From Marchantia polymorpha subsp. ruderalis (Eukaryota; Streptophyta; Marchantiopsida; Marchantiales; Marchantiaceae), in contig AP031355.1 in the NCBI GenBank assembly GCA_037833965.1, positions 20,981,501 to 21,045,500 on the forward strand: a DNA stretch of 64,000 nucleotides. Reading direction: 5' to 3'. Position numbers and translations under genes: made by a program. The notes beneath the pieces are model-generated. The model saw only the letters and a list, made by a program, of their open reading frames with translations. It was not told the origin of the DNA and ran no database searches. This document shows, one piece after another, positions 14,184-25,030 of this stretch; position 1 is the first letter of the stretch; the number at the start of each line of letters is the position of its first letter.

Positions 14184-16235
14184 CTACACGCCTACACGGA
14201 ACCACGCTACGCTACACTCTGCAGATCCCGTGCTTCGGCTTCTGCGCGACGGACTGCCGCGCACTAACTCCCTACCCACCCAGTCTTCAGCTCGACTGCG
14301 CAGTCCCAGCCGCCGCAACACCGCAGTAACCTCTGTCTTGAGGGCGGCCATGGCGTCCCGCGACCTTGACAGAAACGAATCTAACTTCTTCGCCACTCGC
14401 CGCCGGCTCCGACTGTCACCTGACATCAAACCCGCCGCACGAAGCTCTAACTCGCGCAGTGTGAGTTTCTCCTGCGCCGCCACTTCCCAGTGGGTGTAAC
14501 CTCTGAGACAGTGATTGACTCGCCTCGCCAACTCCTCCTTCGTGCGATCTGCCTCCCGCCAGCGATCGTCTTCAACTACTACTAACTGCAATTTTGCGTC
14601 CGCACGCTGCGCTCTCAATTCCCCGCACTCGCATTGCAGTTTGCGGATTAATTCTTCATCCGCCTGACGTGCGAGCTGACACTGCTCCAGCAACCGTGTC
14701 TGCCGCACGAGCTCCTCTAACAAAATTTGATTCTGAGTCTGCTCAGAATCGAATGAATGCTCAGCTTCGCCTTCTCCTTGGCGAACTCCTTTGTCGTCTC
14801 TCCAAGGCGCATTTGTTGGCGGCTCGCCTGAAGTCCCTTGGCCCGAAGGCCCTTGAGCTGAAGGCGCACCTTCCGGCGGACTTACCGCCGAAGGCGCGTT
14901 CCCCGCCAGCTCGCTACTCACAACTCCTTGGCCCGAAGGCCCTTGCGCCGAAGGCGGATCTTCCGCCGGCTCCTTTCCCTTCCTCCGTTGCGCCGAAGGC
15001 GCTCGGGCCGAAGGCCCCAGCCCCGAAGGCGAGTCTGCGTACGGTGCTCGTGCGGCTCTCCTATCCGTTGCCGGCACACTCATCGGTGCCGCGTGTCGTC
15101 TCTCTTGACCCGAAGGCCGTCTTGCTTCCGCCGAAGGCGTCCGTGCCTTCGGCGTAGGGAGGTCCGCTGACCCCTCTGCCGTCCGCGTGTTCCCATCCTC
15201 CTCCGAGGATGGTGTCTCCTTCGCTCTGGCGGCACGCCCTGTCTCCGCGCTACTTGCAGGCAATACGAGCCTGCGTGCTTTCTGCTTCGGCCGACTGCAA
15301 AGCTCCTTCAATGGCCGCTTCCGTTTGAGAACAGCCGAGTCTCGATGTTGACCCTTCTCTGGTTCTCCCTTCCATCTCTGCTTCCGCGGCACTCGCGCTG
15401 CGAATGTTTCCCTCCCCGCACTCTGTTGGGCTGGTGGCGTGGAGGCCGGAGTCTCTTTCGCGTCGGTGTCGACCTCGACATCCCTCACATACCTCCCGGG
15501 ATTGCTAAGTGACAGCAGCGGATATTGAACACGCTCGGTCGCGGTTAAGCAATCCATCGACCGATAAAAGTTGATCAAGAAGGGGGAGAGATGATTGATC
15601 GATCCCCCCTTCTTCTCAAACGCATGCTACCGCGTTATCTTCCACAAGATACGCGACCAGTGAATCAGAGCTCCGCCCAACGCCAGCTTCACGAAAGACA
15701 CTTGCCAAGAAGTGATGTATGTGGTCCTGTGCGGCTGCAAGAGTTGGAGAAGCGCTACCGCGACATTTCTGCGGTAGCGATCCTTGTAGTCCCGGGTCCT
15801 GTACACGTTCTTGCTGGACTTTGCACTATTGAACAGGATCGCGAAGGAAATCTCTTCCTCCTTCGTCACCTTGATGCTCTCACTATCAAATATGAGGTAT
15901 CCGTCCTCGCCCGCACATCTTCCCAGTACCTGTGCCCAATCTTGGACGGTCCAACGCTCTACGTGCGGTCGAAACCCGCGCGTAGGTTGGTGTCTCTCCC
16001 TTTGCCATTCGCGCACCATGTCCTGGCACACGTAATTCCATCCCCACAGGAGGAAATCGAGCTTCACCGCAAACAGCTGGGTCTGGAAAGCGCGCAACCC
16101 AATCCTTCCGCCGAAGGCGTTGACCCGCAGCGCCGAAGGCGTCTCTACCGCCGAAGGCGTTGACTCCCAGCGCCGAAGGCAAACTCCTTGAAGACGTCCG
16201 TCGCCGTAGGTGCATCGCCGAAGGCGCAGCGCCAA
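14184..16235 (-). pseudogene. LTR-borne ORF, copy C, broken by a nonsense codon
   Basis: This is a shorter relative of the A-family LTR protein. The N-terminal domain is readable from the codons RIGLRAFQ through FLLWGWNYVCQDMVREW and QLLQPHRTTYITSWQVSF. At 15627-15629 a TAG replaces the CAG (Gln) expected in the motif R-Q-H-A-F-E. The frame then runs open to 14184 through LSPFLINFYRSMD, a low-complexity middle full of APSAQGPSGQ-type repeats, and the C-terminal coiled coil ending TGSAECSVAWFRVGV. The first ~90 residues seen in the A-family protein are not recognisable, and F is inserted about 140 bases upstream. No function is known. Confidence 0.85.
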
Positions 16236-17178
16236 AGGCGGCTGTGCCGAAGGCGTTGACCGTGGTCAACGGATCTTGTCTTGTCTGTCGATCCCTCTTG
16301 TTCTACAAAGGCGCTTTTGCCGCCGGAGCTCTGTTCCGCCGAAGGCGCACATGTCCGTACCGCCGAAGGCGTTGATGTGGTACCTCACTTTTGGTAATTT
16401 TGAGGAAATTAAAACATTTTTGGAAAACTGTACCCCGGCAGCAATGTAAATAGCCTTCGGTGCATCAAAACAGAGTGAATTCGGAAGATCGCAGAGATTC
16501 TCGAGGGACCTCGTCAAATCTAGGAGTTGGGTGCAGCGGTAAGGGAGGGAACCACCCTCCCTGCGAGCTCTGCAGTTAGGATCCCTACGGTGCAAGGCGC
16601 AAAACCCGCCTTCGGCGCTGTGTGAGCTTTTATCTCCCACCCTTAGCGTTGTAGTCCGGGTGAGGGTCCAAGCCTGCACATATAGCTACCTTAGCCACCA
16701 CAACTCTCCATTCTCTTACCCAACCCCATGAAGCACCACTATTAAGGCTTCAAATTTTGAGAGTTCTTTTCTGAATCCACACAACCCTCACTGTTGAGGG
16801 TGCAGCTCTTCTCCTACACCTCGCCTCCACTCACACCAACTAACCAAAGTACATGAATCCCAAAACCATCAGAAAACCAACTGTAGAGAGCCGCGCTCAG
16901 TTCCTACACTATGAATCCACGACAACCCACACTGAGGCTATAGCCCCGTTCCTACTCTCTCGAAGTCGAATCTCCAAACACCAACACGAGACTGCACTAT
17001 AAGCAACACGGAGCTGCCTTATAAGCAATACGGAGCCGCCTCCGAGGCACCCCGGAAATCCAGGGAGTTACAACCAAAGTAACACCTGGCACCTTATCCT
17101 ATCCAACCCTATCCACATTATCGATCCAAGTCTTCGAAGTTTTGTAAGTGACCATGGTGACCCTCAAACCTTTGCTTG

Positions 17179-18156
17179 TCATCTGCACACCTCTTCCGCC
17201 AAGTCCTTTCGTGCCATTATCTTCACTACCTCTGGTGCAGGCCCGGAAAAGGTGTGGTAACTTGAGGAGTCAGAACTGTAAAGTCGTGCGTGCTCTTCCC
17301 GACTGGTTTCATCAATAGACCACCAACCCAGAAGTCTAGAGCCATGGTGAAGGAAGCCACAACAATCGTTAAGCCTCGAAAATACTGCCATTGGGTTGGT
17401 ATGGTTGTCACCCAATCTCAGCATCAACCAAAATTGCTCAAACAATCGGATCGTGGCGAATATACAAGCCAGTACTTGCACGACGAGCAAAGGTGCAAAG
17501 ATAACAGTCACTGGTAGATGTTTAGCCTTGGCTGGCGTGCCCCCAAGCCGCATATAGAGCAGAACCTGGAATACCAAGACCGGAATTTTGAGCAGATGAC
17601 CGCCAATTTCCTGCCTTCCGCACATACCATCGCTTCCGTCATCCTCATCATTTGCAGAGGAACTGCCATGGGCAGCGTCATGTATAACTGACGACATAGA
17701 AATAGGCGGAGATACGGATGAATGTCCACCAGATCCGGCATGAAAGACATCATCTCTTTGTATAGTTGGGTTTGACCATTTAGTGCAGACGAGGAACGAG
17801 AAGCACTCTGCAATACCAAAGTTGATGAACAAATCCCACCATCCAAGGGCACCGTCGTCTCCGCTAAGCTTCAGGAGAGTAAACATTGTGGCTGCCAAGA
17901 AAAACACCATAGAAACAGCTACCCAAAAGTGCGGGAGTGTTTCCCATATAGCCTCATCTGTCATGCTCTCTTCATCACCAGGCATAAGGGCCCACCAAGA
18001 GACCTTCAAATAATCTTCAAGCTTCGCAATCAGCAACCCAGAGAAACATAGTAAGGAGCAATGGCCGCCCAAGGCCTGCAACAATCCGACGGTCCGGCCG
18101 CGCGTCATGGTGAGTCGCTGTGCATTATAGGATGTACTCGTTAGCATTTCCCTCAA
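17179..18156 (-). pseudogene. Captured fragment of a Fragile-X-F-associated (TMEM185-like) membrane protein gene
   Basis: The 325-codon frame matches plant transmembrane Fragile-X-F-associated proteins: PGDEESM.DEAIWETLPHFW, a hydrophobic helix, GALGWWDLFINFGIAEC, IGGHLLKIPVLVFQ and CGFLHHGSRLLGWWSIDE are all present. The gene-like start is the methionine before TRGRTVGLLQALGGH, 16 residues into the frame. Relative to the family, an internal block of roughly 70 residues is missing between SWW and ALMPGDE. The frame ends at LAEEVCR, before the C-terminal RING-type domain of the full protein. No introns interrupt it, so it derives from RNA. It directly follows the RABE fragment, and the DNA between looks like the 5' leader of this gene. 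A normal product is unlikely. Confidence 0.82.
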
Positions 18157-18159
18157 TTC

Positions 18160-18702
18160 TCATAGTCTTCGTCGCTCTACCACCATCCTCCTCCTTTCCA
18201 CTTCTCCGCCCGCAGACAGCCAGAGCCCTCCGACACGGACGCAAACCCTAGAGCTCAGAGCCAGCGACCCCAAAATTCCTCGTCCACAACAGGAGGCAAC
18301 GCCTCGACCCAAAGCCCGCCTGCCGACCAAAATCTTGTTGACGTTATCTGAAGCATGCTGCTCAATATTTCTGATCCAGTTTCGAATATTGTTGAATGAA
18401 GACTCGTCCGTCACATCGTAGACAAGCAAGATTCCCATTGCCCCTCGGTAATAAGCTGTTGTGATGGTTCGGAAACGCTCCTGACGAGCCGTGTCCCAAA
18501 TCTGGAGTTTGATGCGTTTTCCATCGAGCTCAATAGTTCTGATCTTAAAGTCGATCCCTATGATTGTGATGAAACTCGTTGTGAACGAGTCATCAGAAAA
18601 CCGCAGGAGCAGACAAGACTTTCCGACACCACTGTCTCCGATTAGTAACAGCTTAATGAGATAGTCATAGTCAGCCCGGGCTCTTGCTGCTCCTGCTGCC
18701 AT
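18160..18702 (-). pseudogene. Captured 5' fragment of a RABE (Rab8-like) GTPase gene
   Basis: About the first 125 residues match plant RABE GTPases of post-Golgi trafficking: GDSGVGKS (P-loop), [20 protein letters not shown] and [25 protein letters not shown]. Two key residues are altered: the switch I threonine of the usual TTIGIDF is isoleucine, and the DTAGQ motif reads DTARQ. The match stops at NKILVG, just before the guanine-binding NKxD motif. The rest of the frame is unrelated and appears to be the 5' leader of the next captured gene. It is intronless, unlike host RABE genes, so it is RNA-derived. It cannot encode a working GTPase. Confidence 0.85.
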
Positions 18703-19628
18703 TCCTTCTCCCTCCCCTAAACTGCACCACTACGTTCCCTCCGTGTCGATTGAAGGTGTGTTCTCCACTCTTGAGCCTTCCTCTGCAATTGATTATACCG
18801 ATATCCAAGTCCTCCACGTTCGAAGCCGCAACAACCATCCGCCCTCAGTGTTACAGGATCCTCTCTCTTCCCCTCCTACCTGTCGAGCCAACCTTCCGTT
18901 TCGCGGCAACGAATCTGTTCCGTAACTCAAATCGCTGTATCTCTGCTCTACCCTAAACCGGCCAGACTCGACTTGCGTTCGTTCTCCTTCCCTCTACTCT
19001 CCTACACGAGCCCTCTCGCCTTCCTCCACCGTTTCTCCGCTGTAGAATAAAGCAAGGCCAAAATCTCGCAGCCGCACCTGAACACCTGATGTATTCTCTC
19101 CGACTGCCACCTCCTACTCTCCCCACCACTTTATTACGTCCCGCCGGAATGAACCTCTTCCAGATCAATCAATCTCGCAATCTACCTAACGTTTTCTCCT
19201 CCCTTGCAGTATTCGATCCACTTGCTACGACCAAACTCACTTCCCTCGTCCTCTCCTGCTATTATCCTCTGACTTCGTCCTCTCCCTCTTTCTTTCTCTC
19301 CCTTCTAGAAACTCTCATTCCCTTCCACCTCAAGCAAGCAGCAAACAACAATCTGCCCGATTTGACGCAATCGCCAATCCTCTCTGCCAGACTGCCTGCT
19401 TGACTCCTCTCTCTCTCTCTCTGAATCTGTCTCAGCTTCCTGATGCTGCTGCCCTTGCTTCTTCTTCCCTCAACCTCCTTCAGCTCTCCCGCGAGCTCTC
19501 CTCTCCATTCCTCTCTCACCGAGCTTCCTTTTCTCCTCACTGATCCGGAGACCCTTTGCCCTCCGCCTTTCCTCCTCGTCCTTCACCTGCGACGCCTTCC
19601 GTCCCTTGTCTTACTACCACTGCCACTA
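18703..19628 (-). other. Purine-rich leader-like DNA of element G
   Basis: On the minus strand this stretch is rich in G and A and lies directly upstream of the RABE start codon. It probably includes the captured RABE 5' untranslated region. No coding motif is seen. Together with 21610-22023 it forms the segment between the NUA and RABE fragments before H was inserted. Confidence 0.45.
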
Positions 19629-20612
19629 TGTGAGCCAAACCTTCCCACCCTTCAGCGTTTGTAGTCCAGGTGGGGGTTCGAACTCCCATAATCTAACTTC
19701 TCTAATCACAAGCCATGTACTCACAGTGTATTCAAGACAATGAGATGATAAACACTTGCTCTTTCACAGACAAATTATCCAGACTGAAAATGATAACTTG
19801 CTGTCTGCTATTTCCACAAGAACAGCAGTCAAGCTCTTTGTTACATAAAGATCTAACCCAACTCTGGGTGACTTTCTCAATACCACAGCAGCTGTGGGCT
19901 TTTTTAGATCCCAGTCCCACTCCCGATTCCTACTCAGATTTCAGTATCGATTTCTCAGCTTCCACCTTCAGACCCCACCAGATTCCTCTCTCAGATTCAA
20001 CTCTCCCTTTCCAGTTTCAAATTCAGATCCTGACTGTCAGATTTCAGTCTCAGATTTCACTTCACTCTCAGCTCCCACTCACAGGTTTTACACTTCAATC
20101 TCAGATCCCAATTTAACTTCACTCTCAGATACGACTCTCCACCCACGAGAGTCTGCTTTCTCCTACTTCAAACTCTCCACACTCCCCTCCTAATTCTCAC
20201 CACTTCCTTGCGAAAAATCACTCACACCCACACTCTATTCCACGACCGATCCCACCTCCGTCTCCACACACAGGTACACCACCAGCTCTCGCACACTGGC
20301 ACACTACAAGCTCTCCGTTACCAGGCCGAACTCCCCACTTCGAAGTCCAAGGCCGAGACACCCACAGCCCGCCTGAAATGCAACACTCGCAATGATGGGT
20401 AGCTGCCTACTCCCCTTGCGCGACTACATGCACCGTCGTCTTGCCTCCCCCACTTGACTTCACGCCGCTGCCGCAGCCACACCTGCACATTCTACATTCC
20501 TGACCACCCGATCTCCGCCGGAGGGAATCTTCTTTCGCACACCGCCGAAGGCATCCACCCGCCGAAGACGCACGACCACACCTTCGCTTATCCATAACAG
20601 TCACTCCCGACA

Positions 20613-21393
20613 CCCATAACTCACAGATCCTAGCTCCGTTTCACAAGTTCATGGGCTCGTTGGAACGAGCAGGTTGAGTTCTTTCCAGCGAGACCCTAAC
20701 TGGGTCAAACCGTTACGAATTGAGAAAGTTATGCCCGTTTTACCCTTCGCCGAAGGCACACCGCCGAAGGCCTGTTACCTGTTATCGCCGAAGGCGCCGG
20801 CACGATGTTCGCCGGTTCAATGTCTTCCGGTTGGATGTTGTCCTACCCTATCCGCCGCTTTCGACGCTCATAACTCAGTGACGCCTTATCCGTTTGAAGA
20901 GTTCTTGGTTTCGTTTGAACGAGCGTCGCGAGTTCTTTCCAACGAGAACCTAATCAAGTCAAACCGTTAACAAATGAAAAAGATATGCCGAGTTTACTGT
21001 TTCGCCGATGGCCCTTGCACGATGTTCACCGGCTCGGAGTTTGCCGACCCCGAGTTCGCCGATTCCGAGTTCGCCGAAGGCCTGCTCGCAGTTGTCGCAA
21101 AGTCCTCCGAAGCCGGAGATGTTCGCAGCCGGAGACGTCCGGAGCCGAAGACGTTCGCAGCCGGAGACGTCCGGAGCTGAAGACGTCCTGAGCCTAAGGC
21201 GTTCGCAGCTGGGCTTGCCTCAACCCTTCCCATCAGTAACTTCCGACACTCACAACTCAGTGATTCCTCATCCGTTTGAAGAGTTCTTGGTCTCGTTGGA
21301 ACGAGCGTTGCGAGCTCTTTCCAAGGAATTACTAACTGAGTCAAGGCGTCACACATTGAAAACGTTATGAGGGTTTCACTGTTTCGCCGAAGG
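20613..21393 (-). repeat. Three direct copies of a ~140-bp LTR module
   Basis: Copies lie at about 20613-20756, 20860-21005 and 21243-21393. Each contains the order ACTCA, CCGTTT, TTCTTGG or close, CTCGTTGGAACGAGC or close, CTTTCCA and AGTCAA. A single copy occurs near the start of every giant LTR (E about 3412-3545, F 24105-24225, A2 34585-34712, A 39552-39680 and 50904-51032, B 57690-57810), and the copy in C was split by element A. Conservation across otherwise different LTRs suggests a shared U3 regulatory or structural role. Confidence 0.75.
21112..21210. repeat. Short minisatellite, ~32-bp unit
   Basis: The unit GTTCGCAGCCGGAGACGTCC plus about 12 more bases occurs twice in tandem, followed by a partial unit. 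It lies between module copies 2 and 3 of solo LTR H. The repeats are GC-rich and have no coding meaning that I can see. Confidence 0.7.
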
Positions 21394-22023
21394 CCTTTTT
21401 CCGAAGGAACTTCACCGAAGGCTCTTCGCCGGAGACCCTGCCCTGAAAGCCCCGTTCCGGACCTTTGCCTACTAGCTATTACACCAACTCCTAATCTTAC
21501 CAAAACTTCCAGAAAACTCCGAGCATAATTTTGCAAGAGCTTAAATCTAAAACTTTAACTCTCACAAGGTTAAAAAGACATGTGAGCACAGTTTTGTGCT
21601 CACACACTACTCTATCTCCCTCGCGATACACCACCAACACACCGGCACCACCTTTCTTCCGTTAATCATTTTCGTCCGCCATTCAACAAGCAACATCTTC
21701 TCCGGCTTCTACTTTCCTTGTTCACCGCGAAACCCTCATCTTTCTCGTCGCCGAGCACAACAGACCCACAAACACACCCGCACACGTCTGTCTCTCTCGT
21801 CTCTTTCTTCCTCCCTCGAGCCTTCTCCCTCTGTCAATCTTGAAACGGTAGTCCAAAGGCAACGAGACCACCGCTGGACATAAACGCGCCCACAAACTCG
21901 TGTCCACACCACACAAAAGCTCCACCGCTTGTTCAATCAATCTCAACTCGCTCTCCGCTCCGTACAACCATCACCACCCACAACAGCAGAACTTCTCCTA
22001 CCGTCTAAGCTCTGTAATCCCTG

Positions 22024-23376
22024 TTACTCTGCCCAAACAGGAAAATTGTCACCAATTTTACCCCGTATTTCGATACTTCTCATAGCCTTCTTCCTAATAT
22101 CTGCCTTCAAGTCTTTAATAGAGTTCTCGAGCGTGCTTTGATCTGCCATGGAGTAATGAAGCTTCTCCTCCATCACATGATAAGCTTCGACCATCCTCTC
22201 GTGCTCAGCTCCCTCATCGAAGATAACTTCAGCCTTCAATTCTATTTCGTGCAAAACCCGTTCTAGAAGCGCCTGGGAGTGCTTTCGTTCGTGTCTCTCG
22301 TGCCGCCATGCATCCACCGCTTCTTGATATTTCGTGTACATTGTTGACAGACTCCAGCCATCTCGTAGAAGAGCTGCAGCAAGAGCTGTTCCCGAAACCT
22401 TCTTTCCAATTGAAGGAAGCATGGCTCCATCCCCATGGAGCTCCAAGGCAAGCTGCTTATCCATTGACCCTGTCATCATTTTCATAGGAAGGACCGGAAG
22501 CGCGAGATCCCCATCCCTGACGGCATTTGTATTACCATCGGCAAGGGCTTTTTCTAGCTTCTCTTTCAACTCAGATGAATCCTTAACAGCCGCTTCACGA
22601 GCTTGGATTTCTTTGTCGAGTTTTTCCCGATATTCAGCTTCCACCTGGTTCAAATGAGTCTCAAGGGCTTTAATAACACCCTCAAGTTCGTTGGACTTCC
22701 TCGACCACTCATCAGAGCTCTGCTTGTATAAATCGGCAATGCTTGTAATTTTGGTTGACAGATAGTTTTTTTGAAGAATGGCTTGCTCCTTCGTATATCG
22801 TAATTCCTCTCTCGTTTGTGTGAGCTTCGCTTCGAGGTCCCTGATACGCTCATTGCTCCTCTGAACTGACTCTTTGGCTTCCTTGTAAAGCCTCTCTGCT
22901 TGTAAAAGCTTGGACTGCAAATCAGCCTCTAGATCAGCACTAGTACGACGCTCCTCCATAAGTCCCTTTACTTTGCCATTCAACTCCTCATTGAGCCAAA
23001 CATTGTGTTGTTCCAAAAGCTCCCTCCTAGACTTTCGTGCTTCACTAAGCTCAAAGGACACTCGCTCCATGTCACTCTCATGCTTGATGGCATCCAGCTC
23101 AAGTTTGTGGGCCTGACTCTGTGCTTGAGCAAGCTCGCCTGAACGACGCTCCAGAGTGGCGGCACTTTGCTGTTTTTCATTCTCCAGCTGAGCGAATTGA
23201 GCAGTGAGGGATAAAAACTTCTGCTCGATGAGGACGCACGTCTGCTCGGCATTGATGACAGCAGCATCGGCTTGTGCTTTGTGAATCTCTAGCTGCTGTC
23301 TCAGCTTGTAGACATAGGCCACTACCTCATCTCCACCTCTTCGCTGCAACTCATCATCGGAAAGAAAAGCCGCCAT
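22024..23376 (-). pseudogene. NUA: Captured 5' fragment of NUA (plant Tpr/Mlp nuclear-basket protein)
   Basis: The 450-codon intronless frame matches the N-terminus of NUCLEAR PORE ANCHOR, a long coiled-coil protein of the nuclear-pore basket. It begins MAAFLSDDEL and keeps AEQTCVLIEQKFLSL, LYKQSSDEWSRKSNELEGVI and SGTALAAALLRDGWSLS, then EAVDAWRHE. The full family protein is about 2000 residues; only about the first fifth is here. Compared with the family, a block of some 70-80 residues is missing where LLEQ joins HNVWLNEEL. After LKADIRKK the sequence departs from the family and stops within ~20 codons. Host NUA genes have many introns, so this copy is RNA-derived. It lies in element G in the same direction as the RABE and Fragile-X-F fragments. 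Confidence 0.85.
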
Positions 23377-24066
23377 ATTCGCTGCTCTTCTTGCTACTCC
23401 GGAAAGCGATTCAACATTCTCCCTTCTGTTCCCGCCACGAACTCACACTTGAATCTTACTGCCCTCCAAACCATCGCTCTCGAAAACTGCAGGTAACCCG
23501 CGATGCACCATTCCTAAAACCTTCACAATACCCTCGTCCGTCTGCAATCACTCAACGGTGTTCCGACCATTCACAAAACTTGCAGAAAAAACCTCAGCTT
23601 GCCCAGCTCATTTTACAAATGCAAATGCAAAAACTCGAGGTGCAAGTCGGCTTCTCGACGCCACACGCTAAACCTCTAAAATCTCTAGCCTTGCTAAAAC
23701 TGAAGCCTTTGGCGTCTCCGACCTATCCTCGGATTCAGCGACTCGACCTGAACAAGGTTTGCTGATTAGAGTCGGCCCCGATCAGTGCAATTGCAGATCT
23801 TGGTGGTGGATCTCCTCGGAGCCCATGCTCGTGGAAGTGCAACCTTCCTCAACCCCGTCCTTTGGCGCGCCACCTTTGCCAGGCCCGTTCTTGATACTTA
23901 ACAGATACATTCAATAAATAATCTACGTCTACTTACGTTACTAACTACTACTAACCTACTACTACTCTATTAAATAAATTTTTCTTTTCTTTTCTTTGTC
24001 TGAAGTACCTAATATATCATACTAACTAATGCTAATTATTTAATTGAGTTCATAATTGAACTCACA
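23377..24066 (-). other. 5' end of element G upstream of the NUA fragment
   Basis: This segment holds the probable NUA 5' leader and then element sequence, which becomes AT-rich towards 24066. On the minus strand the element begins with an 8-bp inverted repeat (24057-24064 with 24045-24052, 4-nt loop), comparable to the start of solo LTR H but different in sequence. No gene is seen. Confidence 0.5.
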
Positions 24067-25030
24067 CGCTGCGTCCGCGGCGGTAGGGAAATCCTTCATA
24101 TTTAGGTCAACCCCCAAACGTCTTGACTTAGTTAGGGTCTCGTTGGAAAGATCTCGATGCGCTGATTCCAACGAGCCCAAGAACGCCAACAACGGATGAG
24201 GACTCCGGGAGTTATGAAGGTTGTAAGATACTCAGCTCTTCGCCTATGCACAGGCAGAGAAGTTTTGTCCTATGCGCGGACGAAGGAAGTTCGCCTGCGC
24301 ACAGGCGAAATAGGGTTTTGAGGTAGGCGCGAAGTTTGCCTACGCACAGGCGTGCGCCTGTGCACAGGCGCTTCGGCGTCGGCGGGAAATCCGCCTTGGG
24401 CCCTAGAAATGCGCCTTGTGAGGTAGAAATTGTACGGCGCCTTCTGCGCTAGCGCAACGCCGCGGACGAGCAAGGAGCCGCCAAAATAGTAAAATCCGTA
24501 CGGACCGTACGGACGGGACGGATGGTTACGCTCTGGAACGGACGGAGTTGCGGCGACGAGAGCGCCGATGGAGAGGCAAGGAACGGACAGTCTGGACGGA
24601 GGCGGTTGACCGCGGTCAACGCCTTCTGCGCCAGCGCATCGGCGCGGACAGACTTCGCCTGCGCACAGGCGAGCGCCTGTGCACAGGAGGGTGAAGTTCC
24701 GCGCCGGCGGAGAATTCGCCGTGGAGTCCGCCTGCGCGCAGGCGGGAGTTGAACTTTTGTCCGACATGCGGACACACGCGCCGAGGCAGAAGAGGATTGG
24801 CTGAGGAGCGGTACGAACGAGTGTACCGCGCAAGGCGGAAAATCCGCCTTCGGCGCTGCGCACCCATGTCCGCGGCGTAGTACGCTCGCGGAGTTCAAAT
24901 TCGCCAATTCGAGCGTGAGAGTTTAATCGGCGACGGCGGAGCGTGAAGCCGCGTGTGAGAGCGGAGACCGTTTCAGCGTAGAGCCGGCGCGGCCATCAAT
25001 TGAGTCGTCCTTCACGAGCAAGAGCCGACC

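Larger units (their letters stand above)
19629..21604 (-). mobile_element. Solo LTR H (1976 bp) nested in G
   Basis: TGTGAGCC at 19629 and GTGCTCACA ending at 21604 are flanked by the 5-bp duplication CACTA (19624-19628 and 21605-21609). No gag, pol or second LTR is present. By the direction of the shared module it lies in minus orientation. On that strand the LTR begins with a perfect 10-bp inverted repeat (21595-21604 with 21581-21590, 4-nt loop). It contains three copies of the ~140-bp module and several GCCGAAGGC repeats. Part of it (20484-20582) recurs inverted at 1-99. Confidence 0.85.
16621..24066 (-). mobile_element. LTR-like element G carrying three captured host gene fragments
   Basis: The insertion starts TGTGAGC at 16621, ends CTCACA at 24066 and is flanked by the duplication CGCTG (16616-16620 and 24067-24071). 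TG...CA ends and a 5-bp TSD indicate retroviral-type integration. Its left ~55 bases are clearly similar to the left end of solo LTR H (19629 onward), so G and H belong to related LTR families. No second copy of its ends and no gag or pol occur inside, so it resembles a solo LTR of about 5.5 kb once H is removed. It carries, all on the minus strand and without introns, 5' portions of NUA, RABE and Fragile-X-F-associated genes. Whether it is a solo LTR or a non-autonomous unit with lost LTRs is not settled. Confidence 0.78.

Noticed and set aside
22024-23376. NUA frame as a functional host gene
   Set aside because: It holds only about one fifth of the family protein, has no introns, has an internal deletion, and lies inside a mobile element flanked by a target duplication.
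16621-24066. Element G as a Helitron or a TIR DNA transposon with captured genes
   Set aside because: Helitrons make no target duplication and do not end TG...CA. Only six terminal bases are inverted, and the captured fragments are intronless, which points to an RNA route with retroviral-type 5-bp duplication.
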